Source: Bacillus sp. ISL-37 | Lineage (GTDB): Bacteria; Bacillota; Bacilli; Bacillales; Cytobacillaceae | Length of the DNA stretch: 64,000 bases | Reading direction: 5' to 3' | Assembly: GCF_018613315.1 (NCBI RefSeq) | Contig: NZ_JAGGQL010000029.1 | Location: 34,424 to 98,423 of the forward strand | In this document: piece by piece, positions 41,765 through 51,438 of the stretch | Position numbering within the stretch: the stretch's first letter is position 1 | Layout of the letters: each line of letters opens with the position of its first letter | The notes under the pieces: model-generated | Database searches by the model: none | Seen by the model: the letters and a program-made list of their open reading frames with translations, nothing else | What the model was told of the DNA's origin: nothing | Made by a program: the position numbers and the translations under genes

Positions 41765-44152
41765 TTGAAGAAAAATCTAGGTCTTAAGGTCCTATCAAGT
41801 ATTACGATGACCGCAATGCTTGCAAGCACGCTATCATTCGCGTCTGCAGGACCAGCAACTGTAAAGGCAGTTGAGAAGCCAAGCTACCAGGCACATGGAG
41901 GAGCACCAATTGATTTAGGCATCGCAAACGATGAGAGATTGATAGAAATGTTGAAGAAAGAAGGAAAGATCGCTAAGGATGCAACTCCTGCTGAAGCTGA
42001 GAAGGGGTTGCAAAAGTATCTGAAAACAAAGGCAGCTAATTCTGGCAAGACCAAGGATAAATTGCCAGAATCACTTGGGCAGCCTGAAAAAGTTGCGGAA
42101 AAACCAGAGAGCGACAGCCTGACAAAAGGCAAGGGTAATAAACTTGGACAGGCTAAGAAGAATACTGTAGATAGTGTGAAAGAAGAATCATATGATGGTG
42201 AAGTTCGTTCAGATAAGGTTCTTATACTTAAAATCGATTTTCCTGATTACGCACATAATACCATTACTCCAGAAGAAACAGGTTTTTATTATGATGACTA
42301 TTCCGATGAGCATTTCCAAAATATGGCGTTTGGCGAAGGTGGTTACGAGGGTCCAAATGGTGAGGCCTTCGTCTCTATGAAACAGTATTATGAACAACAA
42401 TCTGGTGGCAGCTATACAGTTGATGGTAAAGTGGCTGGCTGGTATACAGCAGAACATCCAGCAGCATATTATGGCGGTAATTACCCAACTCCAGATGGAA
42501 GTGATGCCCGTCCGCGCACATTAGTTTATGAAGCACTTACAAAAGCTGGTCAAGATCCAAACCTTGACCTGAGCGAGTATGATGTTTGGGATCGCGATGA
42601 TTATGATGGTGATGGAGTTTATAATGAGCCAGACGGACTCATTGATCACTTAATGGTTATTCACGCAGGTGTCGGTGAAGAAGCAGGCGGTGGCTCACTT
42701 GGAGGAGACGCAATCTGGTCTCACCGTTGGAATCTTGGTCAATTAGTTGCAGTTCCTGGTGGAAATTCAAACAGTGATCGTTTTGGCGGCCTTTTAGGCG
42801 CTTATGATTACACAATCGAGCCAGAAGATGGAGCGGCTGGTGTATTCATTCACGAATTTGGCCATGACCTAGGTCTTCCGGATGAGTATGATACTCAGTA
42901 CACGGGTACTGGTGAAGCTGTTGCTTACTGGTCTGTTATGGCAAGCGGCAGCTGGGCTGGTAAGATTGGTGGAACAGAGCCACCAGGATTCAGCCCATAT
43001 GCAAAAGAAATGTTACAGAATCTCCACGGTGGTAACTGGTTGAGTGGAACAACTTTAGATTCTGAGGAAATTACAAGTGAAGGTACAACAATTTTACTTG
43101 ATGAAGGTGTCACTAAGGGTACCAATAATGATGCGGTAAGAATAAACCTTCCTGGTAAGGAAAACGTATTAAATACTCCTGCTGAAGGATCATTTGAATA
43201 CTACGGCGGCAAAGGTGATGAAGTGGATAATAAGATGGCCACTTCAGTAGATTTAACTGATGCCACTAATGCAACTCTCGATTTTGATGCTTGGTATAAT
43301 ATTGAGAAAGACTGGGATTATGCTATGGTTCAGGTATCAGTTGATGGAGGGGAATCATGGGAGTCTTTATCAAGTGCTAGAACTACTTCTACTATAGACC
43401 CTGATGGATATCCTGCAATTAAGGAAAACCTCCCAGGATATACAGGTTCAAGTGAAGGATGGGTTCACGAAACAATTGATCTAAGTAAGTATGCCGGACA
43501 AGAAATCCAGCTTCAGATCCGTTCAATGACTGACTGGGCAACAAATCTAGATGGTTTCTTTGCTGATAACATCAAAGTAATTGCAGATGGCCAGGAAGTA
43601 TTCACTGATGGAGCTGAAGAAGAGCCACAATTTACATTAGATGGATTTGAAAAGCATGATGGAAAGTATACCACTGATCATTATTATCTTCTTGAGTGGA
43701 GATCGCATAACGGTGTCGACGAAGGGTTGAAAAACATCCGTCGTGGAGCAACTATTATGTCCTATGATCCAGGTTTAGTTGTATGGTATGTAGATGAGTC
43801 TTATGATAACAACTGGACAGGTGCTCACCCTGGGGATGGATATCTTGGAGTAGTCGATGCGGACCAGCATACTGTTTATTGGAGTGATGGAGCGGTAGGC
43901 TCTACTCGTTACCAAGTTCATGATGCTGCATTCGGACTTGAAAAGTCAGAAAAAATGTTCCTGAACTATCCAGGTCAGTTTACAATGAAGGACAACTACA
44001 CGAAGCGCAATCCATTATTCGACGATAGTGCCGATTATAGCAATCCAGGCATGGTTGACGCTGGCCGTAACGTTCCTAATAACGGCTTGAAATTCCGTGT
44101 GGTAGGACAAAGCGCTGATGGAACAGTAGGTAAAGTATTAATCTTCAAGTAA
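41765..44152 (+). CDS. immune inhibitor A, secreted M6 metalloprotease
   Basis: The 795-residue secreted zinc protease is related to B. cereus/B. thuringiensis InhA, which degrades host antimicrobial peptides and other proteins. It has a Sec signal peptide (residues 1-36, LKVLSSITMTAMLAS then SFASAG), a charged propeptide to about 145, and the catalytic domain with HEFGHDLGLPDEYD (His363, Glu364, His367). A C-terminal region of beta domains holds DYDGDGVYNEPDG-type Ca-binding loops and a MAM/VEG-like part (about 510-620). The start is TTG at 41765 after AGAGAGGGGTAAGAA. It is monocistronic, with a strong terminator. Confidence 0.93.
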   Translation: MKKNLGLKVLSSITMTAMLASTLSFASAGPATVKAVEKPSYQAHGGAPIDLGIANDERLIEMLKKEGKIAKDATPAEAEKGLQKYLKTKAANSGKTKDKLPESLGQPEKVAEKPESDSLTKGKGNKLGQAKKNTVDSVKEESYDGEVRSDKVLILKIDFPDYAHNTITPEETGFYYDDYSDEHFQNMAFGEGGYEGPNGEAFVSMKQYYEQQSGGSYTVDGKVAGWYTAEHPAAYYGGNYPTPDGSDARPRTLVYEALTKAGQDPNLDLSEYDVWDRDDYDGDGVYNEPDGLIDHLMVIHAGVGEEAGGGSLGGDAIWSHRWNLGQLVAVPGGNSNSDRFGGLLGAYDYTIEPEDGAAGVFIHEFGHDLGLPDEYDTQYTGTGEAVAYWSVMASGSWAGKIGGTEPPGFSPYAKEMLQNLHGGNWLSGTTLDSEEITSEGTTILLDEGVTKGTNNDAVRINLPGKENVLNTPAEGSFEYYGGKGDEVDNKMATSVDLTDATNATLDFDAWYNIEKDWDYAMVQVSVDGGESWESLSSARTTSTIDPDGYPAIKENLPGYTGSSEGWVHETIDLSKYAGQEIQLQIRSMTDWATNLDGFFADNIKVIADGQEVFTDGAEEEPQFTLDGFEKHDGKYTTDHYYLLEWRSHNGVDEGLKNIRRGATIMSYDPGLVVWYVDESYDNNWTGAHPGDGYLGVVDADQHTVYWSDGAVGSTRYQVHDAAFGLEKSEKMFLNYPGQFTMKDNYTKRNPLFDDSADYSNPGMVDAGRNVPNNGLKFRVVGQSADGTVGKVLIFK

Positions 44153-44160
44153 GAAATGAG

Positions 44161-44192
44161 AAACGCTGCCATTTTTTTCGGCAGCGTTTTTT
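44161..44192 (+). terminator. terminator of inhA
   Basis: AACGCTGCC and GGCAGCGTT arms, then TTTTTT. Confidence 0.92.
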
Positions 44193-44201
44193 ACTTGCTT
44201 A

Positions 44202-44552
44202 CTAGTCAACATCCGGCTGAAACCCTATTAACTTAGCTTTTTTATCAGCTGTTGGATCTGCATCCGGGAAGGTGATCACAGAGGCGATATAATCCCAGCG
44301 CAGGAACATGTGGGTGATACAGGTTTCCTCGACCTGGTCTTCGGCGGGTATGGCGGTTCCATCTTCCTTTTGGACTGGAGTCCGCTTATAGCAAGGATTT
44401 TCAACCCAAATCCCCATATTCTCGGCATGTACCATTTTTACAAGATACCATTCATCCGGCTGAAAGATTCCCGTGATATCTCCAATCATGCTTTCGGGAA
44501 AATTCTTCAGTTTAACTTGCACCTTTTGGTTAACATAAGCGTCTAAAAACAT
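44202..44552 (-). CDS. hypothetical protein (116 aa)
   Basis: The ATG at 44552 follows AAAGGAGATTGTCC. The product is a small, probably beta-rich soluble protein: QKVQVKLKNFPESMIGDITG reads like a barrel strand pair, followed by EWYLVKMVHAENMGIWVENP and a C-terminal helix-poor tail. No family is recognised. It lies convergent to inhA and next to a GNAT gene on the same strand, 84 nt away. Function unknown. Confidence 0.65.
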   Translation of the reverse strand: MFLDAYVNQKVQVKLKNFPESMIGDITGIFQPDEWYLVKMVHAENMGIWVENPCYKRTPVQKEDGTAIPAEDQVEETCITHMFLRWDYIASVITFPDADPTADKKAKLIGFQPDVD

Positions 44553-44616
44553 GGACAATCTCCTTTCCTGAAAAGACTCATCTTATACCTACTTCCTTTT
44601 TCAGCAAGAAATAAAC

Positions 44617-44646
44617 ATGAAAAAAAGGCCAATTAAGGCCTTTTAT
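44617..44646 (-). terminator. terminator of the GNAT gene at 44643
   Basis: AAAAGGCC-AATT-AAGGCCTTTT type stem; read leftwards it is followed by TTTTTTTCATG. It overlaps the stop codon. Confidence 0.75.
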
Positions 44647-45140
44647 AAAAATAACACCATCAATTCTTCGTCATGATAGGTTCCATCAATGACCATGGCT
44701 TTTTTATCTATTCCATAAATTTCAAACCCAAGAGAAGCATACAGTTTTTTCGCTGGCTCATTGCTGGCGTTTACTGTCAGGTAAATCTGCTCTACATTTG
44801 TTAACTCAGTTGCCTGTTGGATGGCCATCTTCATTAAAAGTCTTCCAGTGCCATTACCGCGCTGTGAAGGAGTCACGTACATGGCAAAAATATTAGCACG
44901 GTGCCTTATTTTAACTTTCCCTTCAGGAACAAGGGTAACAACTCCAACAAGTTGTCTTCCGTTGAATGCTCCGAAAGTGTATGTGAATTTACTATCTAGC
45001 CTTTGCCCGTAATCCGATGCCTCATAATACATCTCATCTTCATAACTCGAGCTGAATGCCTCAGGATTCTTAATTAAGGCCTCATGGCGAAGGGATCGAT
45101 AACTCTCAGCATCCCCGCCATTTAATCGTCGAATTTCCAT
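44643..45140 (-). CDS. GNAT family N-acetyltransferase
   Basis: The 165-residue protein has the acetyl-CoA motif FAMYVTPSQRGNGTGRLLM and the C-terminal motif LTVNASNEPAKKLYASLGF. The ATG at 45140 is 5 nt after AGAGGTGA; the GTG three codons upstream lies inside that site. The substrate is unknown. The upstream side is the 52-bp tandem repeat tract. Confidence 0.9.
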   Translation of the reverse strand: MEIRRLNGGDAESYRSLRHEALIKNPEAFSSSYEDEMYYEASDYGQRLDSKFTYTFGAFNGRQLVGVVTLVPEGKVKIRHRANIFAMYVTPSQRGNGTGRLLMKMAIQQATELTNVEQIYLTVNASNEPAKKLYASLGFEIYGIDKKAMVIDGTYHDEELMVLFL

Positions 45141-45246
45141 TATGCTCACCTCTGTAAAATAGTTGCTTTATAAAGTTCTAGATTAACAGCAGATTATCCT
45201 TTTAAAAAGAGAATTTGTGATTTAGGCAGAGAGAGAGGAACAGTTG

Positions 45247-45602
45247 TTATTGTGACAGGTTTGGGGGAGAGAGCGGAAAAGCTGTCAAGAAAAAGCCGTG
45301 ATTGTGACAGGTTTGAGGGAGAGAACGGAAAAGCTGTCAAGAAAAAGCCGTTATTGTGACAGGTTTGAGGGAGAGAGCGGAAAAGCTGTCAAGAAAAAGC
45401 CGTTATTGTGACAGGTTTGGGGGCGAGAGCGGAAAAGCTGTCAAGAAAAAGCTGTTATTGTGACAGGTTTGGGGGTGAACACGGAAAAGTTGTCAAGAAA
45501 AAGCCGTTATTGTGACAGGTTTAGGGGAGAGAGTGGAAAAGCTGTCAAGAAAAAGAAGGAATTCGGACAGGTTAGCAGGCATAAGGAGATTATCTGTCCG
45601 AA
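45247..45602. repeat. 52-bp tandem repeat, six full copies plus a diverged seventh, each with an inverted repeat
   Basis: Units begin at 45247, 45299, 45351, 45403, 45455 and 45507. Each reads TTATTGTGACAGGTTT, then a G/A-rich middle, then GGAAAAGCTGTCAAGAAAAA. TGACAG and CTGTCA in each unit can pair. The seventh block (45559-45602) has the perfect 9-bp pair TTCGGACAG (45562-45570)/CTGTCCGAA (45594-45602). Since 52 is not a multiple of 3, the repeat is not a protein repeat. It lies between a GNAT gene and the glnS terminator, in a 556-bp gap. Confidence 0.95.
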
Positions 45603-45644
45603 TGCACAAAAACACCACCCAACCCGAACTCAGCACCAAACAAA

Positions 45645-45680
45645 AACCTCCCCGAATCCTAACTCAAATTCGGGGAGGTT
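45645..45680 (-). terminator. terminator of glnS
   Basis: AACCTCCCCGAAT (45645-45657) pairs perfectly with ATTCGGGGAGGTT (45668-45680); read leftwards it is followed by TTTTG. Confidence 0.92.
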
Positions 45681-45696
45681 ACTAATCCACATTATA

Positions 45697-47355
45697 TTAA
45701 AGCTTAAACGAACTCTTCAGCGAAACAATGCGGTTAAAGACTTTCTTGTCTTCTGTTGTGTGCTTCGGATCGACGTTGAAGTAGCCGTGGCGGAAGAACT
45801 GGAATTTATCCTGCGGCTTGGCGTCCTTCATGTTTGGCTCAATGTAGCCGTTCACGATTTCCAGGGATTTTTCATTTACCTGATCCAGGAATGACTTACT
45901 CACAGTTTCTTCTTCGTTCACTTCTTCATTGTCCAAAATCAACGGTTCATACAGGCGGAATTCTGCGGGAAGCGCGTGTGTTGCGTCTACCCAGTGAAGA
46001 GTTCCTTTTACCTTGCGGCCAGTGAAGCCAGATCCGCTCTTTGTTTCTACATCATAGGTGCAGTGAAGCTCAACCACTTCGCCATTTTCATCCTTAACTA
46101 CATCATTACATTTAATGAAATAAGCGTGCTTCAAACGGACTTCATTTCCAGGGAAGAGGCGGAAGTACTTCGCTGGAGGATTTTCCATGAAATCATCCTG
46201 CTCAACATAAATCTCACGGGAGAATGGAATTTTTCGTGTTCCCATTTCCGGATTCTCAGGGTTGATGTCTGCATCAAGCCATTCCACTTCGCCTTCCGGA
46301 TAGTTCGTGATGACGATTTTCAATGGACGAAGCACTCCCATCGTACGAGGAGCCTTCAGCTTAAGGTCTTCACGTACAAAGTGCTCGAGCATTTGCGCGT
46401 CAACTGTAGAGTATCCTTTGGAAACTCCAGCCGCTTTTACAAACTCACGAATCGCTTCTGGTGTGAAGCCGCGTCTTCTCAAGCCGGAGATTGTCGGCAG
46501 GCGAGGATCATCCCAGCCATCAACATATTTTTCTTCCACAAGCTGTTTCAGTTTGCGCTTGCTCATTACCGTATTTGTCAGGTTCAGGCGGCCGAATTCA
46601 ATTTGCTGTGGTGTTGCTTCCATTTCGCACTCACGGACAACCCAGTCATAAAGTGGACGCTGGTCTTCGAACTCGGTTGTGCACAAGCTGTGGGTAACAC
46701 CCTCAAGCGCATCCTCGATTGGATGGGCGAAGGCGTACATTGGGTAGATGCACCATTTGTCGCCTGTGTTATGGTGAGTTGCATGGGAAATTCGGTAGAT
46801 GACAGGGTCACGCAGGTTGATGTTTGGCGATGACATATCAATCTTCGCGCGCAGTACCTTTTCACCATTTGCGAATTCACCGTTCTTCATCTTTTCAAAA
46901 AGCTCTAGATTCTCTTCAACAGAACGGTTACGGTACGGACTTTCCTTTCCAGGTTCGGAAAGTGTGCCGCGGTATTCACGGATCTCATCTGCTGACAAAT
47001 CATCCACATATGCCAGTCCTTTTTTAATCAACAGAACAGCACGGTCATACATTTCATCAAAATAATCAGACGCGAAAAACAATCCTTCCCACTCATAGCC
47101 TAGCCATTCTACATCTTCCTTGATAGCATCAACGAATTCCTGATCTTCCTTCAATGGGTTCGTATCGTCAAAGCGGAGATTTGTTTTGCCGCCGAATTCA
47201 TCTGCAAGGTCAAAGTTGATGACGATGGATTTTGCGTGACCGATATGTAGGTATCCGTTTGGTTCTGGAGGGAATCGAGTCACGACTTTATCGCGCTTGC
47301 CACTCTCCAAATCTTCCTTAATGATCGTTTTTATAAAATTAGAGTTTTCTTCCAA
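45697..47355 (-). CDS. glnS: glutaminyl-tRNA synthetase
   Basis: The class I synthetase charges tRNA-Gln with glutamine directly. The 552-residue protein has [16 protein letters not shown] (HIGH motif, about residues 29-44), [31 protein letters not shown] (KMSKS equivalent) and the anticodon-binding beta-barrels at the C-terminus. The start is TTG at 47355 with AAAGGAAAGG 10-11 nt upstream. Most Bacillaceae lack GlnRS and use GluRS plus GatCAB, so this gene is notable and probably came by horizontal transfer into the lineage. No T-box leader is seen. Confidence 0.95.
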   Translation of the reverse strand: MEENSNFIKTIIKEDLESGKRDKVVTRFPPEPNGYLHIGHAKSIVINFDLADEFGGKTNLRFDDTNPLKEDQEFVDAIKEDVEWLGYEWEGLFFASDYFDEMYDRAVLLIKKGLAYVDDLSADEIREYRGTLSEPGKESPYRNRSVEENLELFEKMKNGEFANGEKVLRAKIDMSSPNINLRDPVIYRISHATHHNTGDKWCIYPMYAFAHPIEDALEGVTHSLCTTEFEDQRPLYDWVVRECEMEATPQQIEFGRLNLTNTVMSKRKLKQLVEEKYVDGWDDPRLPTISGLRRRGFTPEAIREFVKAAGVSKGYSTVDAQMLEHFVREDLKLKAPRTMGVLRPLKIVITNYPEGEVEWLDADINPENPEMGTRKIPFSREIYVEQDDFMENPPAKYFRLFPGNEVRLKHAYFIKCNDVVKDENGEVVELHCTYDVETKSGSGFTGRKVKGTLHWVDATHALPAEFRLYEPLILDNEEVNEEETVSKSFLDQVNEKSLEIVNGYIEPNMKDAKPQDKFQFFRHGYFNVDPKHTTEDKKVFNRIVSLKSSFKL

Positions 47356-47474
47356 GTGAAATCAGCCTTTCCTTTGATCAGTCTCATTATCTTTATTTTA
47401 ATGATTACTATAATATATTTCCACTGAACTATATAGTAATAAGAAAAAAGCGGAAAAACAAGTAGTGAAATATC

Positions 47475-47500
47475 AAAAAGGTGCCTTAAAAAAGGCACCT
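47475..47500 (-). terminator. terminator of the rocB-like gene
   Basis: AGGTGCCTT and AAGGCACCT arms; read leftwards followed by TTTTTG. It lies 6 nt beyond the stop. Confidence 0.85.
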
Positions 47501-47505
47501 GCAGA

Positions 47506-49158
47506 TTATTTGGCTAAAACATTCCGAATGACTTCGTAAGTAAGGTTCGGAACTATTTTAACAGAGTAGTCTATTTCCATTCGTTCATATCGTTTATGGG
47601 CGTCCAACCCGTAAGGCCCAACGTTAATCACTGGCACATTCAGCTCGCGGATTTCCTGGTAGTCCACGAAAAATTTCGTTCCCCAGCTTGGATTGTTCCG
47701 GGATGCGAAGTCCAAAGCTTCATCATCATCACTCAAAGCGACAAAACTCATGTCAGATATATAAGGAAAGAAACTGCGGACAACGATTGGCTCATCGTAG
47801 TCCGGCTGTACCGTTTTGACAGCGTCGTCCAAGGCTTCAATCAGATTTCGCTCATCCTCGGTTTCCCCAGTCACTTCAATCCTTGGCGAGTAGAGGGAAG
47901 AGTAAAAGATAATGATCGCCGGACTCTGGTCGGGCATCCATTTCCAGGCTTCCTCAACGACCCTGGCTGCGTACATCCTCAGGTCTAGGCTGGCATCGAG
48001 AAGGAGATCATCCTTGAATTCCACCATGTGCGCGGTGTAATCAGTGCCATGGACCTTGATGAGTTCAGCTTCCATTTCTTCATACGTCATTACCCTCGGT
48101 TTCCATTGCATCTCTCTGCCTGGCTCACCGCTGATCTTGCAATATTGTTGATAACGCTCCTCGTACAGCTTCAATGCTTTTTCAAAAGCAATATGAGCTT
48201 GCTCCTTCAATTTTTCCAAAACATCCTTTGGCGTCCAGGAGTGAATGAAGAAATTGTAATAAACATAAGCAGCCAGTGCCGTTTGCACAGTATAGTTTGG
48301 CTTCAGGTCCATCTGCTTCAAGGAAACCGGGGGAATGGTTGTCTCACCGAATGCTTCATTGCAAAGGTCAGGATTATAGTCGATTTGTCTCGTCAATTCT
48401 GCAGCGATCAGGTTTGGATCAAGGCCTTCGAAAGCGGAACCGACATGCGTTTCAGAGCCTGTAATATAAAAAGAAGGGAGCAGCTTTCCGACAGTCCCTT
48501 TATAGATATAGCGGTTATTATCTCCCGAATATCGTGGTGAGACGAAATCGCTATTTACTGCTGCTACATATTCAAAGTTGTGCTCTTCCTTCCACATGTT
48601 CAGGTCTTTGACGGCAGAGAGGATTCCATACGAACTATCCTCTTCATCACACTCCGTTAAAAAAACAAGATTGCCATCGAGCTCCTCCGGGTGTTCAGAA
48701 AAGTATTTCAGGAGATAAAGGTTGGAAGCGACGCCGCTCTTCATATCAAGCACCCCGCGGCCAAACATCCATTCACCAGATTGCGCATGTTCATTTACAA
48801 GCGGTGGCAACTTCTCTTTTTTTAGCTCAACAAGCAGTTGGTCCGGATCAAATGCCAAATCAGCCAGCTGTGTAAAATCATCAATGCCTACTGTGTCTAG
48901 ATGCCCCATCAAAATGACCGTACGGTTGCTGTTTCCTTTTGTGCCTTTTACAAAAGCCATGACATTGTAACGTTCGAGTACATCATTCTGGGTTTGCGGT
49001 TTGATGACGTGTGACGGATTCTCTATAAAATAAGGAAACGATGAAATCATCGTATAAAGTGCCTGGGCAATCTCGTTCTCTCCATTTGTGTTGACAATGC
49101 TCCCGATGTTCACAAGCTGCTTCGTATAAAATAAAACCTCATCCCTGCAATCAAGCAT
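47506..49158 (-). CDS. rocB: RocB-like M20 family metallopeptidase
   Basis: The 550-residue protein has M20 metal-site motifs ILMGHLDTVGIDDF, GRGVLDMKSGVASNLY and LTECDEEDSSYG, plus the long insertions typical of B. subtilis RocB (arginine utilisation, exact reaction unproven) rather than the 400-residue peptidases. ATG 49158 is 9 nt after AAAGGGG; an earlier ATG abuts that site. No other roc genes are nearby, so a link to arginine catabolism rests only on family resemblance. It is monocistronic, with terminators on both sides. Confidence 0.85.
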   Translation of the reverse strand: MLDCRDEVLFYTKQLVNIGSIVNTNGENEIAQALYTMISSFPYFIENPSHVIKPQTQNDVLERYNVMAFVKGTKGNSNRTVILMGHLDTVGIDDFTQLADLAFDPDQLLVELKKEKLPPLVNEHAQSGEWMFGRGVLDMKSGVASNLYLLKYFSEHPEELDGNLVFLTECDEEDSSYGILSAVKDLNMWKEEHNFEYVAAVNSDFVSPRYSGDNNRYIYKGTVGKLLPSFYITGSETHVGSAFEGLDPNLIAAELTRQIDYNPDLCNEAFGETTIPPVSLKQMDLKPNYTVQTALAAYVYYNFFIHSWTPKDVLEKLKEQAHIAFEKALKLYEERYQQYCKISGEPGREMQWKPRVMTYEEMEAELIKVHGTDYTAHMVEFKDDLLLDASLDLRMYAARVVEEAWKWMPDQSPAIIIFYSSLYSPRIEVTGETEDERNLIEALDDAVKTVQPDYDEPIVVRSFFPYISDMSFVALSDDDEALDFASRNNPSWGTKFFVDYQEIRELNVPVINVGPYGLDAHKRYERMEIDYSVKIVPNLTYEVIRNVLAK

Positions 49159-49252
49159 CCAAAGCATCCCCTTTCCGAATATTCAGGTTTTTGATTCAAA
49201 CGTAACGCATATTAGTGGGAAATACAAGAGGTGCAATGTGGTATTTGTCACA

Positions 49253-49283
49253 TTAAAAATCCTCCCCGGTATCGAGGAGGATT
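49253..49283 (-). terminator. terminator of the subtilase gene
   Basis: AATCCTCC and GGAGGATT arms; read leftwards followed by TTTTAATG. Confidence 0.8.
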
Positions 49284-49320
49284 CTGGTTTATTTTTTCTT
49301 GCCTTTATTTGATAGTGTGG

Positions 49321-50655
49321 TTACTTACTGGATGAGGCTGCTTGGACTGCTTCATAGGCGTTGACATAGCCTGCACCCACTTCATGAAGATGGTATCCAG
49401 GCATTGGATCGGCAGTTTGGACCATCAGGTCGAGTGCCAGATCCGGATTGAGGGAAGGGTTAGCTTCCTTCATTAATGCAACGACTCCAGAGATATGTGG
49501 TGCAGCCATGCTTGTGCCACTTGATGTTGTATAGTAAGGCAGGTGAACTCCATCGATATAAGAGACATCGGTGACTGTACCTAATAGATTCATGACAATG
49601 CCGGTGGAAGAACGGGTTGCCACGATATCGACGCCTGGAGCTGTGATATCAGGGTGCAGGTATTCATCTCCCGCCACACCACGTGATGAGAAGTCGGCAA
49701 GTTGTTTATCCTTGGTTCCGGCCGCCACACTTATGACCCAAGGAGCCGCTGAGTATGGGTTTAGCGTGTTATCATCTGGACCTTCATTTCCTGCTGCAAA
49801 CACAACGGTCATGCCTGCGTCATGCGCCTTTTTGGAAGCGACATTGATTGGGTGATCAGGAGAATACTCCCCGGTTGAACCCCAGCTGTTGCTGATGATG
49901 TCGATTCCGTACTTTTCTTGATTCTTAATGGCATAATCAAAAGCTTCCAGTGACCAAAGAATATTGATAGCCTCGCCAACGCCAAGCCCGACTAATTTAG
50001 CGTCTGGAGCAACTCCTTTATATAGGCCATCGCTAGAGGTCCCGCTACCGGCAATTGTTCCGGCAACATGGGTGCCATGGCCAGAGGTGGTGTCTGTGTT
50101 TAACTGGTTCTCAAGGTAAAGAGGCTGGTTGCCGAAAAGGTCACCAACAACGAATTTCACATTCTGGATAACCTTTTCACCGTACTGCAAATCAGGATGG
50201 GTGGCATCGATGCCGCTGTCAATTACAGCAACAGTAACTCCTTGCCCGGTGTAGCCCAGGTCGTTCCAAACAGCTTCTGCGCCGATTAGCGCCCTGCTGT
50301 CACGAAGGAAATATTCCAGATCATCATTTGCGTAAATCGAGAGAATATTGGTTGCCGTAAGGAGCAGTTCATTGACGAGGCCAATCTTCCCTTTAACTGC
50401 CACTATTGGAAGCTCGCTGAAAGGGTTCACCTCGAAACCTAATAATTTTAAAAGCTTAATATCCGAAAGCAATGGCATGTCTTTATAAGTGATGATCAGT
50501 TCAACTTCTTCATTGCTCAATGGATTAGCCAGCAGGCTTTCAAGCTTCGGGTCCAGCTCAACTGAAAGCAAGGATGCTTTTGGACTGGAGAATGATGGCG
50601 ATAAAATAAAACTAAATAACACGAGTGCTACTGCAAAAATACTAATCTTTTTCAT
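49321..50655 (-). CDS. secreted subtilisin-like serine peptidase (S8)
   Basis: The 444-residue protein has a Sec signal peptide (KKISIFAVALVLFSFIL), an I9-like prodomain (about 35-110), and the S8 domain with Asp146 (VAVIDSGIDATHPDL), the His in SGHGTHVAGTIAGSG (about 193), Asn in VVFAAGNEGPDD and Ser382 (TSSGTSMAAPHISG). The ATG at 50655 follows AAAGGAGGAACAT; an earlier in-frame start at 50688 lacks a site. It is an extracellular protease, probably active after prodomain removal. It is monocistronic. Confidence 0.93.
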   Translation of the reverse strand: MKKISIFAVALVLFSFILSPSFSSPKASLLSVELDPKLESLLANPLSNEEVELIITYKDMPLLSDIKLLKLLGFEVNPFSELPIVAVKGKIGLVNELLLTATNILSIYANDDLEYFLRDSRALIGAEAVWNDLGYTGQGVTVAVIDSGIDATHPDLQYGEKVIQNVKFVVGDLFGNQPLYLENQLNTDTTSGHGTHVAGTIAGSGTSSDGLYKGVAPDAKLVGLGVGEAINILWSLEAFDYAIKNQEKYGIDIISNSWGSTGEYSPDHPINVASKKAHDAGMTVVFAAGNEGPDDNTLNPYSAAPWVISVAAGTKDKQLADFSSRGVAGDEYLHPDITAPGVDIVATRSSTGIVMNLLGTVTDVSYIDGVHLPYYTTSSGTSMAAPHISGVVALMKEANPSLNPDLALDLMVQTADPMPGYHLHEVGAGYVNAYEAVQAASSSK

Positions 50656-50880
50656 ATGTTCCTCCTTTAAAAATGTGTGAAAATTCATACATTTTTATTT
50701 ATCCAAAGCAAGTTAGCAAGAAACCTAAATAGAGTTGGGAAAATATTAGATTCATAAAATGTTCATCATTTCACAATCTGTACAAAACATCATGAATCTT
50801 TTGTGTCATTGGCTATTTTAAGAAGGGAATCCGCTTAAAAAAGAGGAAAATGGAGGTGTAAATATAAAGGAGGGAATATC

Positions 50881-51336
50881 ATGCCAAAAGAAATTTTCAA
50901 AGCCACTGCTGCATTGCAAGAAGGGGTGAAGGTTGATGTTCAGGCCAGAGGGTTCCATATCACGATTGATGAGCCTGTCAATTTAGGAGGGACCGACCAG
51001 GGGATGAATCCTGTGGAAATGCTTCTTGGTGCATTAGGAGCTTGCCAATCCATCGTGGCACGAGTGTACAGCCAAAAATTCGGAGTAGTATTAGAGGATT
51101 TCCGCGTCGAATTGGAAGGGGACCTTGATACCGATGGGTTCATGAACAAGTCAGATGTGCGCCGCGGCTATTCAGATATTCGTTATACCTACTATATTAA
51201 ATCGCCATCTCCGGAAGAAAACATCAGGGCCCTGGCAGATTTCATTGCTAAAACGTGTCCGGTGGATGATACAATCTCAAATCCGGTGAATGTCACCAGA
51301 GCAGAAATTGTAATCGAAAAGCCAGTAACACTATAA
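50881..51336 (+). CDS. OsmC/Ohr family protein
   Basis: The 151-residue protein has the two conserved redox Cys in GALGACQSIVAR and AKTCPVDDTIS and the GGTDQGMNPVEMLLGALG stretch. OsmC proteins reduce organic hydroperoxides in the cytosol. The ATG follows AAAGGAGGGAATATC. It is closer to the general OsmC/YhfA branch than to Ohr. It is a single gene with a terminator. Confidence 0.9.
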   Translation: MPKEIFKATAALQEGVKVDVQARGFHITIDEPVNLGGTDQGMNPVEMLLGALGACQSIVARVYSQKFGVVLEDFRVELEGDLDTDGFMNKSDVRRGYSDIRYTYYIKSPSPEENIRALADFIAKTCPVDDTISNPVNVTRAEIVIEKPVTL

Positions 51337-51350
51337 CAAGAGTTTTTAGG

Positions 51351-51378
51351 ACGGCGCTCCATGTAGTGCCGTTTTTTT
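51351..51378 (+). terminator. terminator of the OsmC gene
   Basis: ACGGCGCT and AGTGCCGT arms (one mismatch), then TTTTTTT. Confidence 0.8.
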
Positions 51379-51438
51379 GTCTCATAAATAATCCCCTAAT
51401 GGAGAAATTAATGGTAGAAATTTTTCTAGGAGGCGCTT

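Noticed and set aside
45460..45894. Open reading frame of 144 codons on the plus strand across the 52-bp repeats and the glnS end
   Set aside because: It crosses a tandem repeat whose unit is not a multiple of 3, passes through the glnS terminator, runs antisense into glnS and has no ribosome binding site.
47356..47460. T-box leader for glnS
   Set aside because: The gap to the next gene is only about 150 bp and no T-box core (AGGGTGGNACCGCG) or terminator/antiterminator pair was found.
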